From NCBI GenBank assembly GCA_910584065.1, contig CAJTZN010000005.1, positions 1 to 64,000 of the forward strand: DNA of 64,000 nt, read 5' to 3'. Made by a program: the position numbers and the translations under genes. Under the pieces are notes generated by a model. The model had not been told where the DNA came from, made no database searches, and saw nothing but the letters and a program-made list of their open reading frames with translations. Below, one piece after another: positions 35,499 through 45,154 of this stretch (the stretch's first letter is position 1; every line of letters begins with the position of its first letter). The DNA comes from an uncultured Eubacterium sp. GTDB taxonomy: Bacteria; Bacillota; Clostridia; Lachnospirales; Lachnospiraceae.

Positions 35499-38400
35499 CT
35501 ATTTTACTTTCACTTTCGCCGTCTTACTCCACGCACCATACACTTTCTTCGAGCCGCTCTTATTGAAAGCCCGCAAGCGTACATAATACGTTTTCTTTGA
35601 CTTTAATTTCTTGATCGTCACCGAAGAAGAAGCTGCTTTCAGTACTTTCGTCTTCGCCTTTTTAAACTTTTTACTCGTACTGTAGCTCAACTGGTAACCG
35701 CCTGCCTTGAACAGCTTCTTAAATTTAACTACCATACTGCCCTTCTTCTTACTCTTGACTGAAGATATCGCTGCTTTTTTCGGTTTGGATACCTTCTCAT
35801 CCGGCGAGGGCGACGGAGCCTGCGGCGTATTCGTCGGAGTCGACGGTACCGCTGTGGCCGGAGTCGATGGTGTTCCCCCCGGATTCGTGCCCGGACCCGG
35901 CGCTGGTTCATTCGAACGGATCTCATACTGTTTTGTCACTTTTCCGCCAAATTCACCGATACCGATCACGGTCACGGTCGCCGTCCCGGCCTTTACGCAG
36001 TTGGAATAGTACACGTTGTAATCTTTTCCGGCTTTCAGTGTTTCCCCTTTTCTCGTAACCGTTACAGACGGCGTATTTCTCTGTCCGCTATACTCGTATT
36101 CCTGCTGTCCCAAAACGACTTCCGCATCCGAAATATCAGACTTTGACACGGCGATGCGGTCGATTCCCGGCGCTGCCGCATCATCATTATACAGGCAGAT
36201 CGTATTTTCCCCTGCTTTCATGTTCACGGTAATGGATTTGGATGATACTGCATTTCCATCCCGCAGTACGCCAACCAAATCTTCCATCTTGACCGGCTCT
36301 TCGTCATTGACCTTCACATACAGGTCGCGCGCTCCGGCAGAAACAACGTAAACTTTTAACTCGTGTTCTCCGGCTTCCTTTACGTTCACCTTTTCAAACG
36401 TAATGTTCTTACCGGCCTTTCCAACATTGTCGACAAATTTTTTGCCGGACACGTAATCGGTTTCCCTTATTGATGTTCCCGTTCCCAGTACGGCATCTTC
36501 TGCCTCATAATAGTCATAATTATCGTAAACGGTCGCACCGATCGGATCATTCTTACTTAATTTGACCGCGCATCCACCCGCAGCTTTCAGCGGAATTTCA
36601 AGAACATCTTTCGAAGTCACCTCGCGGGTTTCCGTTTTGATGCCGGTTCCCGTCTCATTGTCCGTATAAATATAGGCATAATAGAATTCATCCGCATCGA
36701 GGAAATCAAGCGGTATGCTGCATGTCTGCTCATCCTTTGTCATCGCGCCCACATACCAGTTTTCGCCCGATCTTCTCGCCCGCACGACGGATTCCCCAGG
36801 GTAACCGGCCAGTAACCGGCTCTCATCCCATGTACTCGGGATATTCGTAAACAGGGAAGAACCTGCATATCCCTGATATACGTATGCGGAGTGCGCTAGT
36901 GTCTGAATGGCCGATTCATAGACGATCGGCATCGCGAGCATGAACCCGTCCGTCGCTGATACATTCCGGCAGCTCATTCCCACCGGCGTAAATTCCATCG
37001 AACCGATGACATTTCTTGCGTATGGCAGCGTCAGGAGCGACTGCACCGGAGAACCGTTTGACCACTTGAAGTACTCTGATCCCATCACAGCCTCACTCGA
37101 GAGGATATTCGGGAACGTCCGGTTCTCTCCATTTGGATCCGTACATCCGTGATAATTCAAAATAAGTTTATGTTTCGCGGCGATCGAGGCCAGATCGTAC
37201 ATAACCTTCATCGCAAACTGGCTGTCACTGTTCAGGTAATCGACTTTTACGCCTTTGACGCCCATCTTTTCACACCAGGCAAACTGTTCCTCGATCGTTT
37301 GCTCATTGTCGAGGTCAAAAATGTGCACCGCATCAAGCTTATTCACACCATACCAAAGAATCAGATCTACCCCTTTCGGCTCGGCGTATGCGACAAGTTT
37401 CTGGATCTTCTCCTCATAATCGCTCCACAGCTCCCAGCCAAAATCCACCAGACAGTAACGCTGCCCTGTTTCTTTCGCGTAGTCGATATAATCAAACATC
37501 GTATCATAGTCAATCGCATCCGATGACGTAGACCACCACGACCAGGAAGATGTCCCCGGTTTTACCCAGCTGAAATCGCCTTCCGCCGGCGGGTTCAAAT
37601 CCGATACGAGAGAGCTGTTTGCCACGCCCTCCAGATCATCGGACAAGATTGCCAGACGCCACGGTGTATGGAACACATCTTTCATAGACACGCTTGAAAT
37701 CTGTCCGTAAGAAGCATCATACTTTTTTCCGTCATAGGAATCATCCTCTTCCTGTTTGAGATATCCGCCAAATTTCACCTGGATCGCCTTATTTCCTGAT
37801 TTGGTCTCAAAAACAGAGGCACAGTATGGCTCCTTCTCGTTATAGACATTGGCCTCTGATAAGAGCAGCCAGGAATCCCCGTCTGCCGTCGGAATCTTGC
37901 CGAGGATCGGCGTTGAAAAGCTGCTGCTCAGACCTTTCATCTTGCTCATCTGACGTGTGGTGTATGTGCTCGCTTCGTATGTCGCACTCGTTCCCATCGT
38001 CCATACCGTTCCGGAATCCGGAAGAACAAAGGAACTGTTCTCCGCGGTAATCTCCGTCACCTCATCGCTGCTGCCCGTATCCCCGTCCACTTCGTAGCGG
38101 TAACCGATTCCGTCATCAAACACGCGGAAGATCATGGTGATCTTGCTATCACCTTTTGTCATCGTAAACGCCGTTTGCGCATATGCTTTGGAAACATGGC
38201 TCGAACTTCCCTGTACCCAGTCATACTCTTCTTTTCCTTCGGTCTTCTGCACCTGCGCCTCATCAAATGCAAGTCCCTGTGACAGATCTTCCGCTTTTGT
38301 CACAAGTCCGATCGGTGAGCACTGGATCATGACTGCACCGTTGCGGTATGCCGAATAGTAATACCGGTCAGAAGAGTCTTTCCATATACGGAGCGTAATG

Positions 38401-39335
38401 CTGTTGTCTTTGGACATCGTTTTCAACGCCTCGATCTCCGTCAGGCCATCCGAACCGTCGTCATCCGAAACATCCGCTGTCACCGGCGGTTTCGCCTGCT
38501 GCGTCGTATCCAGTCCGTACCCCTCGGCAATCTCTTTCACCTGTGCAGCCGTAAGCGCCGTCTTATACACGCTCACATCATCGAGACTGACTGCGCAGTC
38601 ATTATCAGTCCAGGTCGAGCACGTCTTTCCGAGCGCATGATTGACAAGGCTTCCGAGGTTATCCAGTCTCTCTTTCAGTACATTGGCACTTCCGGAACCG
38701 CAATTCGATTCCGTGAGCACGCCGTTTTTATAAAATTTCACATCCTGTGCCGAAACCGTCACCGTGATCAGATTCCAGATCCCCTTCTCCGGCTCTTCAT
38801 TGAAAACCTGCTTATAATCGGAACCACTGTCAAAGATCAGGTTCCATACGCTGTCGTTCGCAAATGGCGCGAAGGCAAATTCCTGTCCATTCGAGGAATC
38901 GGCCGAACTAAACAGCCTTGAATAACTCGCAACATCCGTCGCCGCCTTCATCCAGAACGACCAGGTCACTCCTGTCTGTGAACTGATACCATCATACAAC
39001 TCCTTCGGCAGTTCGGCGTAAGAAGACCCCTTCGCCCCGCCGGACAGCGTAAGAACATGGTTGGCCGCTGTAGAATATGTCTTATCCGCAATCTTCAGCT
39101 GCTCCTCCTGTATCTTCGCCGTTCCTTTTAACGAAGCAGCGCCTCCGGATACACTCCCGCTATTGGCGGCCTCCGTGCCTGTGGCGTCCTCAAACGTCCA
39201 TTTATAAGCCGCTTCCGGAATCGAAGCTGCCTTCACGGAAACTCCCCCGCCCGGGAGCACTTCTGCCGCAGAGACGGTGAGGGCCAGCGCAAGCGCCGCT
39301 GCGAGAACTTTTTTTCCTAACTTCCGTTTCAACAT
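35499..39335 (-). CDS. secreted multidomain GH97 glycoside hydrolase
   Basis: 1278 residues. Signal peptide (1-~37), LamG/concanavalin-like domain (~40-275), GH97 N-terminal beta-sandwich (~305-560), TIM barrel (~570-870), a small C-terminal sheet (~880-970), a CBM6/35-like domain (~985-1115, starting YYEAEDAVLGTG), a bacterial Ig-like segment, a Pro/Thr linker and an FN3 domain (~1195-1278). In the barrel KVDY (Asp699) lies where retaining GH97 enzymes carry their nucleophile, with Glu748/Glu753 nearby, so an alpha-galactosidase-like retaining activity is more likely than the SusB-type inverting one; inference. Divergent from the AraC regulator. Confidence 0.87.
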   Translation of the reverse strand: MLKRKLGKKVLAAALALALTVSAAEVLPGGGVSVKAASIPEAAYKWTFEDATGTEAANSGSVSGGAASLKGTAKIQEEQLKIADKTYSTAANHVLTLSGGAKGSSYAELPKELYDGISSQTGVTWSFWMKAATDVASYSRLFSSADSSNGQEFAFAPFANDSVWNLIFDSGSDYKQVFNEEPEKGIWNLITVTVSAQDVKFYKNGVLTESNCGSGSANVLKERLDNLGSLVNHALGKTCSTWTDNDCAVSLDDVSVYKTALTAAQVKEIAEGYGLDTTQQAKPPVTADVSDDDGSDGLTEIEALKTMSKDNSITLRIWKDSSDRYYYSAYRNGAVMIQCSPIGLVTKAEDLSQGLAFDEAQVQKTEGKEEYDWVQGSSSHVSKAYAQTAFTMTKGDSKITMIFRVFDDGIGYRYEVDGDTGSSDEVTEITAENSSFVLPDSGTVWTMGTSATYEASTYTTRQMSKMKGLSSSFSTPILGKIPTADGDSWLLLSEANVYNEKEPYCASVFETKSGNKAIQVKFGGYLKQEEDDSYDGKKYDASYGQISSVSMKDVFHTPWRLAILSDDLEGVANSSLVSDLNPPAEGDFSWVKPGTSSWSWWSTSSDAIDYDTMFDYIDYAKETGQRYCLVDFGWELWSDYEEKIQKLVAYAEPKGVDLILWYGVNKLDAVHIFDLDNEQTIEEQFAWCEKMGVKGVKVDYLNSDSQFAMKVMYDLASIAAKHKLILNYHGCTDPNGENRTFPNILSSEAVMGSEYFKWSNGSPVQSLLTLPYARNVIGSMEFTPVGMSCRNVSATDGFMLAMPIVYESAIQTLAHSAYVYQGYAGSSLFTNIPSTWDESRLLAGYPGESVVRARRSGENWYVGAMTKDEQTCSIPLDFLDADEFYYAYIYTDNETGTGIKTETREVTSKDVLEIPLKAAGGCAVKLSKNDPIGATVYDNYDYYEAEDAVLGTGTSIRETDYVSGKKFVDNVGKAGKNITFEKVNVKEAGEHELKVYVVSAGARDLYVKVNDEEPVKMEDLVGVLRDGNAVSSKSITVNMKAGENTICLYNDDAAAPGIDRIAVSKSDISDAEVVLGQQEYEYSGQRNTPSVTVTRKGETLKAGKDYNVYYSNCVKAGTATVTVIGIGEFGGKVTKQYEIRSNEPAPGPGTNPGGTPSTPATAVPSTPTNTPQAPSPSPDEKVSKPKKAAISSVKSKKKGSMVVKFKKLFKAGGYQLSYSTSKKFKKAKTKVLKAASSSVTIKKLKSKKTYYVRLRAFNKSGSKKVYGAWSKTAKVKVK

Positions 39336-39449
39336 GATCCTTCCTCCTCGTATAAATTGATAAGGTCATTGTATCAAAATGCACCGGAAAAGGAAATGGT
39401 TTTTTCAGTACAACACATGTAAAAATGTAAACTATTCTTTGAAAATGCC

Positions 39450-39478
39450 TTGAATTTCCCATATTCTTTCTTTATAAT
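39450..39478 (+). promoter_or_regulatory. promoter of the AraC-type regulator
   Basis: TTGAAT (39450-39455), 17-bp spacer, TATAAT (39473-39478). The opposite-strand GH97 promoter is weak (candidate TACAAT at 39373-39368 without a -35), consistent with activator dependence. Confidence 0.75.
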
Positions 39479-39522
39479 AATAACATGGTTTTATCTACCA
39501 GAATAGAAATGGAGGGAACCGT

Positions 39523-40377
39523 ATGAGCCATACATTATTTTACCAGGACTTTAACCATTACCGCTGTCTGGAATCGGTCGAAAAGAACTCACATGAACTG
39601 TATCTCTGCTACTGCGGAAAACAGGACTGCCCTCCGTCGCATGAATTCGGTCCGGCCACACGCACCGAATTTCTGCTGCACATCGTACTGAAAGGCAAAG
39701 GGACATTTTCCACGCCGGATCGCACGTACGAATTAGAAAAGAATAATATTTTCCTCATTTACCCGAACCAAACGACTTACTATCAGGCGGATGCCGATGA
39801 CCCCTGGACCTATATCTGGGTCGGATTCAACGGCCCGAAAGCGGAAACCCTTGTGCGTTACGCCGGTTTTACACCAGAGTGCCAGATTGCGGTACTGCCG
39901 GACACGAAACCATACGAAACGGCAATCCAGGGAATCCTGACCTCATGCCAGTTAAATCTCGCCAGTGAACTGCGCCGCTCGGAATATCTCTATTCTTTCC
40001 TGGCACAGCTTGCTCAGGACCTGCATCCGACGCAGCATGGCGATTCCGATCTTTCCTATCCCGGCAGCACCTATGTCAGATACGCACTGGACTATATTGA
40101 ACACCATTACGGACAGCATATCAAAGTTTCCGATATCGCAAATTATGTAGGCATCAGCCGGGCGCACCTGACAAACTGCTTCAATAAAGAACTAAAGCTC
40201 TCACCGCGCGAATATCTGATCAATTACCGGATGAACAAAGCCAAAGACCTTTTGACAACCACCGCCCTCCCGATCAATCAGATCGCTTCCTCCGTCGGGT
40301 ATGAGGATCCGCTTTCATTTTCCAAGGCATTCAAACTCGTTACCGGCGTATCGCCGAGCTCTTACCGCGAAAATTAG
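39523..40377 (+). CDS. AraC-family transcriptional regulator
   Basis: 284 residues: N-terminal cupin sugar-sensing domain (FLLHIVLKGKGTFS…IYPNQTTYYQAD) and a C-terminal double HTH (VSDIANYVGISRAHLTNCFNKEL; INQIASSVGYEDPLSFSKAFK). Probably activates the divergent GH97 gene in response to the released sugar; this is inferred from the shared intergenic region. RBS GGAGGG precedes the ATG. Confidence 0.93.
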   Translation: MSHTLFYQDFNHYRCLESVEKNSHELYLCYCGKQDCPPSHEFGPATRTEFLLHIVLKGKGTFSTPDRTYELEKNNIFLIYPNQTTYYQADADDPWTYIWVGFNGPKAETLVRYAGFTPECQIAVLPDTKPYETAIQGILTSCQLNLASELRRSEYLYSFLAQLAQDLHPTQHGDSDLSYPGSTYVRYALDYIEHHYGQHIKVSDIANYVGISRAHLTNCFNKELKLSPREYLINYRMNKAKDLLTTTALPINQIASSVGYEDPLSFSKAFKLVTGVSPSSYREN

Positions 40378-40431
40378 CAGATTAGTCGAAACGAATGGAT
40401 GGATTTCCACCAAAACTGTAAAACGCAAAAT

Positions 40432-40466
40432 ACCGGCACAGCCAGTCCTCTGCCGTGCCGATACCT
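40432..40466 (-). terminator. probable terminator downstream of spoVAE
   Basis: Imperfect stem ATACCGGCAC (40432-40441) / GTGCCGATAC (40457-40466). On the minus strand it is followed by TATTTTGCGTTTT. It lies between the convergent araC and spoVAE genes. Confidence 0.55.
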
Positions 40467-40491
40467 CATCCTGCATTCGTGCATAATATTA

Positions 40492-40845
40492 TCATGACAT
40501 TTTCGGTTTGAATACGAGCGCCGCCAGAAAACTGATGATCAGCGCCCCGGAAATCCCAACGGCGGCCTGTTCCAAACCACCGTAAAAAATTCCGATGAAC
40601 CCCTGGCTATCTACTGCCTCTTTCACTCCTTTAAACAGCAGATGCCCGAAACCGATCAGGGGCACCGTCGCCCCTGCCTTTGCCCACTCGGCAAACGGCT
40701 CGTATAACCGCACGGCGCTCAGTACGGCGCCCGTACATACGAGCATTACCATAATGCGCCCCGGCAGAAGTTTCGTATTATCCATAATGATCTGCACGAC
40801 CGCGCAGATCGCGCCGCCGATCAAAAATGTGATCAGATAATCCAT
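40492..40845 (-). CDS. spoVAE: stage V sporulation protein AE
   Basis: 117-residue membrane protein with about four helices, beginning MDYLITFLIGGAICAVVQII. It is a subunit of the SpoVA channel that moves dipicolinic acid into the forespore and releases it at germination. It follows spoVAD by 22 bp; the usual neighbour spoVAC is not present next to them. RBS GGAGGG precedes the ATG. Confidence 0.93.
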   Translation of the reverse strand: MDYLITFLIGGAICAVVQIIMDNTKLLPGRIMVMLVCTGAVLSAVRLYEPFAEWAKAGATVPLIGFGHLLFKGVKEAVDSQGFIGIFYGGLEQAAVGISGALIISFLAALVFKPKMS

Positions 40846-40867
40846 CTTCTTTGATCCCTCCTCTCAT

Positions 40868-41908
40868 CTAATCCTTCTTTATCTCTAACATAATACCGTG
40901 TGCGATACCCGGTACAGAATTTCCCTCGTTAAAGCTGACCGTGGAGAGCAGCGCCCCCGTCGGCACAAACAGCACCCTGCGCCAGTCGCGCTTGCGCATC
41001 TTGTGCAGGATGTATCCGGTCAGTGTGATCGCGCTGCACCCGCAGCCGCTCCCGCCGGCATTTGTATCCTGCTCTTCGTTATAATAGATCTCCGTTCCGC
41101 AGTCCATATGCTGTTTGTCAATGTCATACCCATAACCCAACAGCATATCTTTCAGAATCCGCTGCCCGATCGTACCCAGATCCCCGGTGATGATCTTGTC
41201 GTAATAATCCGGCTGAATACCAAAATCCTTAAAATTATTGAGGATACAGTCACAGGCAGCCGGCGCCATACACGCCCCCATATTCATGCTGTCCTTAATG
41301 CCGTAATCCGTAATGATCCCGGTAGTGATCCCTTTGATCTCCACATAACTCGTCTCTTTCCGTTTCCAGTTCCCGTTCCCTCTGCCCAAAACGACGGCGC
41401 CGCTCCCCGTCACCGTCCATGTCGAAGAGTACGGCCTTTGATTGCCATATGCTAATGGAAAGCGAAACTGCTTTTCCGCACTCGCAAAGTGGCTGGAAGT
41501 CAGCGCCACGACATATTCCGCGAACCCACCCTCGACGAGCATCGAACCAATCCCCATTGATTCGCCCATCGTCGAACAGGCACCGTACACGCCAAACATC
41601 GGTATATTAAAGTTCATGATACCAAAAGAGGTGGCGATCAGCTGACCGAGCAGATCGCCCGCGATGATGTAACGGATATCCTCCGGCTCGAGCCCCGCGT
41701 TGCGGATCGCGATATCCGCCGCGATATGCTGCATCTTACTCTCCGCCTCTTCCCATGTGTTCCCGCCAAAAAGAGGATCCGTCTCCACAATGTCAAAATA
41801 TTTGCCAAACGCGCCGTTTCCCTCCTTTTCGCCCGCCACGGACGCAGCGCCGACGATACAGGGCGGAATTTCAAACTGGACGCTCCTTCTTCCCACTATT
41901 TTATCCAT
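40868..41908 (-). CDS. spoVAD: stage V sporulation protein AD
   Basis: 346 residues, thiolase-like fold, the dipicolinic-acid-binding soluble subunit of the SpoVA complex. Family sequence visible: TDPLFGGNTWEEAESKM, GVYGACSTMGESM, GSGCGCSAITLTGY. Forms a two-gene unit with spoVAE. An intrinsic terminator of secDF lies just upstream, so it must have its own (probably sporulation-sigma) promoter, which I could not identify with confidence. Confidence 0.95.
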   Translation of the reverse strand: MDKIVGRRSVQFEIPPCIVGAASVAGEKEGNGAFGKYFDIVETDPLFGGNTWEEAESKMQHIAADIAIRNAGLEPEDIRYIIAGDLLGQLIATSFGIMNFNIPMFGVYGACSTMGESMGIGSMLVEGGFAEYVVALTSSHFASAEKQFRFPLAYGNQRPYSSTWTVTGSGAVVLGRGNGNWKRKETSYVEIKGITTGIITDYGIKDSMNMGACMAPAACDCILNNFKDFGIQPDYYDKIITGDLGTIGQRILKDMLLGYGYDIDKQHMDCGTEIYYNEEQDTNAGGSGCGCSAITLTGYILHKMRKRDWRRVLFVPTGALLSTVSFNEGNSVPGIAHGIMLEIKKD

Positions 41909-41970
41909 AACTTCCCTCTTTTCCTACCTTTCCTTGCGGCACCTGTTTCTTACCCGGATACTGGACAAAA

Positions 41971-42008
41971 AAGGTGCACATACCATTTTGACTTAGTATG
42001 TGCACCTT
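41971..42008 (-). terminator. intrinsic terminator of secDF
   Basis: 13-bp perfect stem AAGGTGCACATAC (41971-41983) / GTATGTGCACCTT (41996-42008) with a 12-nt loop. On the minus strand it is followed directly by TTTT, a classic Rho-independent terminator 30 bp after the secDF stop. Confidence 0.92.
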
Positions 42009-42037
42009 ACTGAAATTATATTCGATGAATCATAATA

Positions 42038-44263
42038 CTATTTTTTTGCTTTTTTACTGAGCTTATTAAGGAAGAACCAGATCGTACCTGCCAAACATAC
42101 GGAAGAATAACATCCGGAAACGATACCGGCAATGAGAGGAATCGCGAACTGGCGAACCGAATCCACTCCGAGTACCGCGAGCACAACGACCATGATCAGC
42201 GTCGTAATGGACGTATTGATACTCCTGCTCAGCGTCTGCGTGATACTGTCATTTACGACATTCGCCACATCTGCGCGGCTTCCTGCCGTCTTCCGGTTCT
42301 CACGCACACGGTCAAATACGACGATCGTTGCGTTGATCGAGTAACCGACGATCGTAAGCATACAGGCGATAAACGTACTGCCAACTGAGATAAACGCGCT
42401 TCCAACCGCATACACCATCAATACTACGATGACATCGTGGATCAGGGCGATAACAGAACTTGCTCCAAACGCAAGATTCTTAAAGCGGATCCAAATGTAG
42501 ATCAGCATACAGATCGCCGCGATCACAACGGCAATGACCGCATCGCTCTTCATCTCATTACTTACCGAAGCCGAAATCGTCTCGATCTCGATATTTTCCT
42601 TCGTCACATTGTATTTCGTACCGAGGTCAGCCACTACCTGTTTCTGCTGATCCTCTGTCAGATCCGTCGTGCGGACAATGAGTGTCCTCTCGCCAGCAAC
42701 ATCCGAAATCTCGGCGTCTGTCAATCCTGTAGACTGCTTGACGGTCTCTGTCACTTCATTTTTAAAGTCATTACTTGCATTTCCATTGCCATCAAATCCA
42801 TTCGCCCCTTCATCAAAGGTGATCGACGTCGAAGAACCGCCCATGAAATCAAGGCTATAATTCAATATCTGTCCGCTCTGTACTTTATTAAAGATCAGAC
42901 CGCCGATACAGAGTGCAAATAAAATTCCCGAAATTACAATGTATTTTTTGAAATTGCCGACAAAGTTGATCGGTTTTCTCTCCTTCTGCGTTCCGAACCA
43001 TTTCGCATCATCCAATCCCAGGGACACAAATCCATATAACAGCCATCTCGTAATAAAGATCGCCGTAAACATGGAAAGGATAATACCAATCGCCAGTGTC
43101 TGGGCAAATCCCATCACCGTACCGGAACCTTTTATATAGAGCACAACAGCCGCAATCAACGTCGTCACATTACCGTCGATGATCGCCGACAACGCTTTTT
43201 CAAATCCAATCTTGATCGAAGAGCGCACGGTTTTTCCCGTCGCGATTTCTTCCCGGATCCTCGTAAAGATGATACAGTTCGCGTCCACCGCCATACCGAT
43301 TGCCAGAATAACACCAGCAATACCCGGCAGCGTAAGCGTCACATTCAGTCCATTCAGCGCAAGCAGTGTCGCCGCCACATAAAGAACCAGCGCCAAAGAT
43401 GCTGCCACACCCGGAATGCGGTACATCACGATCATAAACAGGATAACCAGGATCAGACCGATCACACCCGCGATCAAACTCGTTTCCAATGAAGTAATAC
43501 CCAGTTTCGCTCCAACGATATTGGAACGGATATTTTTCAACTCCAGCGGAAGTGCACCGATACGGAGCGTGGCTGCCATATCCTCTGCATCCGAGAATTT
43601 TTCAAAACTTCCGGAAACGATGGCGACACCGTCCGTGATCGCCGTCTGGATCGTCGGGGAAGACACTTCCTTCCCATCATAGATGATGGTCAGATTCGCG
43701 CCAACATTTTCTGATGTCACTTCTCCAAACTTTTTCGCGCCTTTGCCCGTAAACGTAATCTTGACCACATTTTCGTTCGCCCCTGAACTCTGCTGCTGCG
43801 TCGTCGCCTCCGCATCAGAGATCATGGAACCGTCCAAAAGAACCTTATCCTTATCATAAGTAACTTCTTTTGTGTTTTCGTCAATCTTACAGTCACTTAA
43901 CATAACAAATTCCAATGCCCCGGCTTTTCCGAGCTTGTCCAGTACCGCCTGCGGATCGTCCACGTCCGGAACATCCACCGTTACACGGTTACTTCCCTCC
44001 TGATATACGGATGCTTCCGTGCTCTCATTTTCCACACGCTTCTGCATCTTATAAACCGTATCATCCATTTCCCGTGCCGTAGGATTCTCCTTCGTCGCTT
44101 CATACGTAACGCTGACACCACCGGCAAGATCCAAACCTAGACGGATGTTTTTCGCGCTCAACGCATGGCCCTGTCCGATACCAACATACGCAACCACTCC
44201 CATTGCGGCGGTCACAAGAAGTATGAGTAATATCTGAAGAAAGCCTTTTACCTTACTATTCAT
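42038..44263 (-). CDS. secDF: fused protein translocase subunit SecDF
   Basis: 741 residues, SecD and SecF joined in one chain. The SecD half has the P1 periplasmic domain and the TM block with AIGMAVDANCIIFTRIREE; the SecF half (after ~residue 420) has the matching GYSINATIVVFDRVRENR motif. It uses the proton gradient to help Sec-dependent export. Twelve membrane helices are expected. RBS GGAG precedes the ATG; own promoter and terminator. Confidence 0.96.
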   Translation of the reverse strand: MNSKVKGFLQILLILLVTAAMGVVAYVGIGQGHALSAKNIRLGLDLAGGVSVTYEATKENPTAREMDDTVYKMQKRVENESTEASVYQEGSNRVTVDVPDVDDPQAVLDKLGKAGALEFVMLSDCKIDENTKEVTYDKDKVLLDGSMISDAEATTQQQSSGANENVVKITFTGKGAKKFGEVTSENVGANLTIIYDGKEVSSPTIQTAITDGVAIVSGSFEKFSDAEDMAATLRIGALPLELKNIRSNIVGAKLGITSLETSLIAGVIGLILVILFMIVMYRIPGVAASLALVLYVAATLLALNGLNVTLTLPGIAGVILAIGMAVDANCIIFTRIREEIATGKTVRSSIKIGFEKALSAIIDGNVTTLIAAVVLYIKGSGTVMGFAQTLAIGIILSMFTAIFITRWLLYGFVSLGLDDAKWFGTQKERKPINFVGNFKKYIVISGILFALCIGGLIFNKVQSGQILNYSLDFMGGSSTSITFDEGANGFDGNGNASNDFKNEVTETVKQSTGLTDAEISDVAGERTLIVRTTDLTEDQQKQVVADLGTKYNVTKENIEIETISASVSNEMKSDAVIAVVIAAICMLIYIWIRFKNLAFGASSVIALIHDVIVVLMVYAVGSAFISVGSTFIACMLTIVGYSINATIVVFDRVRENRKTAGSRADVANVVNDSITQTLSRSINTSITTLIMVVVLAVLGVDSVRQFAIPLIAGIVSGCYSSVCLAGTIWFFLNKLSKKAKK

Positions 44264-44298
44264 TACGAAAATCTCCTTTTCTAAAAATGTACCTAAAA

Positions 44299-44327
44299 AT
44301 TATAGCACAAACAGGCGCTTACATCAA
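44299..44327 (-). promoter_or_regulatory. secDF promoter
   Basis: Minus strand TTGATG (44327-44322), 17-bp spacer, TATAAT (44304-44299) with an extended TGC just upstream of the -10. Confidence 0.8.
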
Positions 44328-44396
44328 GCAGAAAATAATTTTTCTAGCGGTGATCGCATCTTCTCTATGGCATTCTCTTCTTCTCTATTCATTTCC

Positions 44397-44582
44397 CTAT
44401 CCATTTGCATTTTCGAATTTCCATTGAAAATATGCCTCTTGGAACTCTTTGTATCGTTTTCTGCTGACGGGAATCGTTTTCCCGTCACTCATGTGGATAT
44501 CCCTTGTGCTAAAGTCTATGACATGGTCCAGATTTACCAAAAAGGAGCGGTGGGTCTGAAACATTTCAAAACTATCCCACAT
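44397..44582 (-). pseudogene. truncated LytTR DNA-binding domain
   Basis: A 61-codon frame that matches only the C-terminal ~60% of a LytTR domain: FEMFQTHRSFLVNLDHVIDF…DGKTIPVSRKRYKEFQEAY. The first strands of the domain and any receiver domain are missing. It starts 6 bp after the tadA stop with AGGA upstream, so it could be translated as a mini-protein, but it more likely is a decayed remnant of a LytTR regulator. AgrA-type DNA contacts would be incomplete. Confidence 0.7.
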
Positions 44583-44588
44583 GTAATC

Positions 44589-45077
44589 CTACTCGTCCTC
44601 CCCGGCACCCTGCCTGTCCTTTTTTCTCAGTCGGAGTTCACGGAAAAATCCGCTCATCATCTGACTGCATTCCTCTCTCAGTACTCCGGTCTGCACCTCG
44701 ACCTTATGATTCAATCCCTCCATTTGGAGCAGATTGACGACGGATCCGGCACAACCCGCCTTTGCATTCATACTCCCGATCACGACTCGGGGAATCCTCG
44801 CCTGCACGATCGCTCCGGCGCACATGGGGCACGGTTCCAGCGTAACATACATCGTACAGTCTTCCAACCGCCAGTCGCCAACGACGCGGCTTGCCTTATG
44901 GATCGCTATAATTTCAGCATGCGCCAGCGTATTTTTCTTCTCATTTCGTTTATTATACCCCCGGGCGATAACAAGGCCGTCACGTACGATCACGCAGCCG
45001 ATCGGCGTTTCGTTTTTCGCATATGCTTTCTTTGCCTGCCGGATAGCCTCCCGCATATATTTTTCATCACTGCTCAT
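44589..45077 (-). CDS. tadA: tRNA-specific adenosine deaminase TadA
   Basis: 162 residues. Converts A34 to inosine in tRNA-Arg(ACG). Zinc site: HAE (in LAHAEIIAIHKA) and PCPMC (in TLEPCPMCAGAI), with the catalytic Glu present. The ATG at 45077 has AGGAAAAGAA upstream; an ATG 15 bp further out has none. Normal length. Confidence 0.95.
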   Translation of the reverse strand: MSSDEKYMREAIRQAKKAYAKNETPIGCVIVRDGLVIARGYNKRNEKKNTLAHAEIIAIHKASRVVGDWRLEDCTMYVTLEPCPMCAGAIVQARIPRVVIGSMNAKAGCAGSVVNLLQMEGLNHKVEVQTGVLREECSQMMSGFFRELRLRKKDRQGAGEDE

Positions 45078-45154
45078 TTCTTTTCCTTTCATTTCGATGG
45101 CTAATGTATTGTACCGTTCACGCCTCAGTCTTTCACAAAAAAGGGTTCTTCCAC

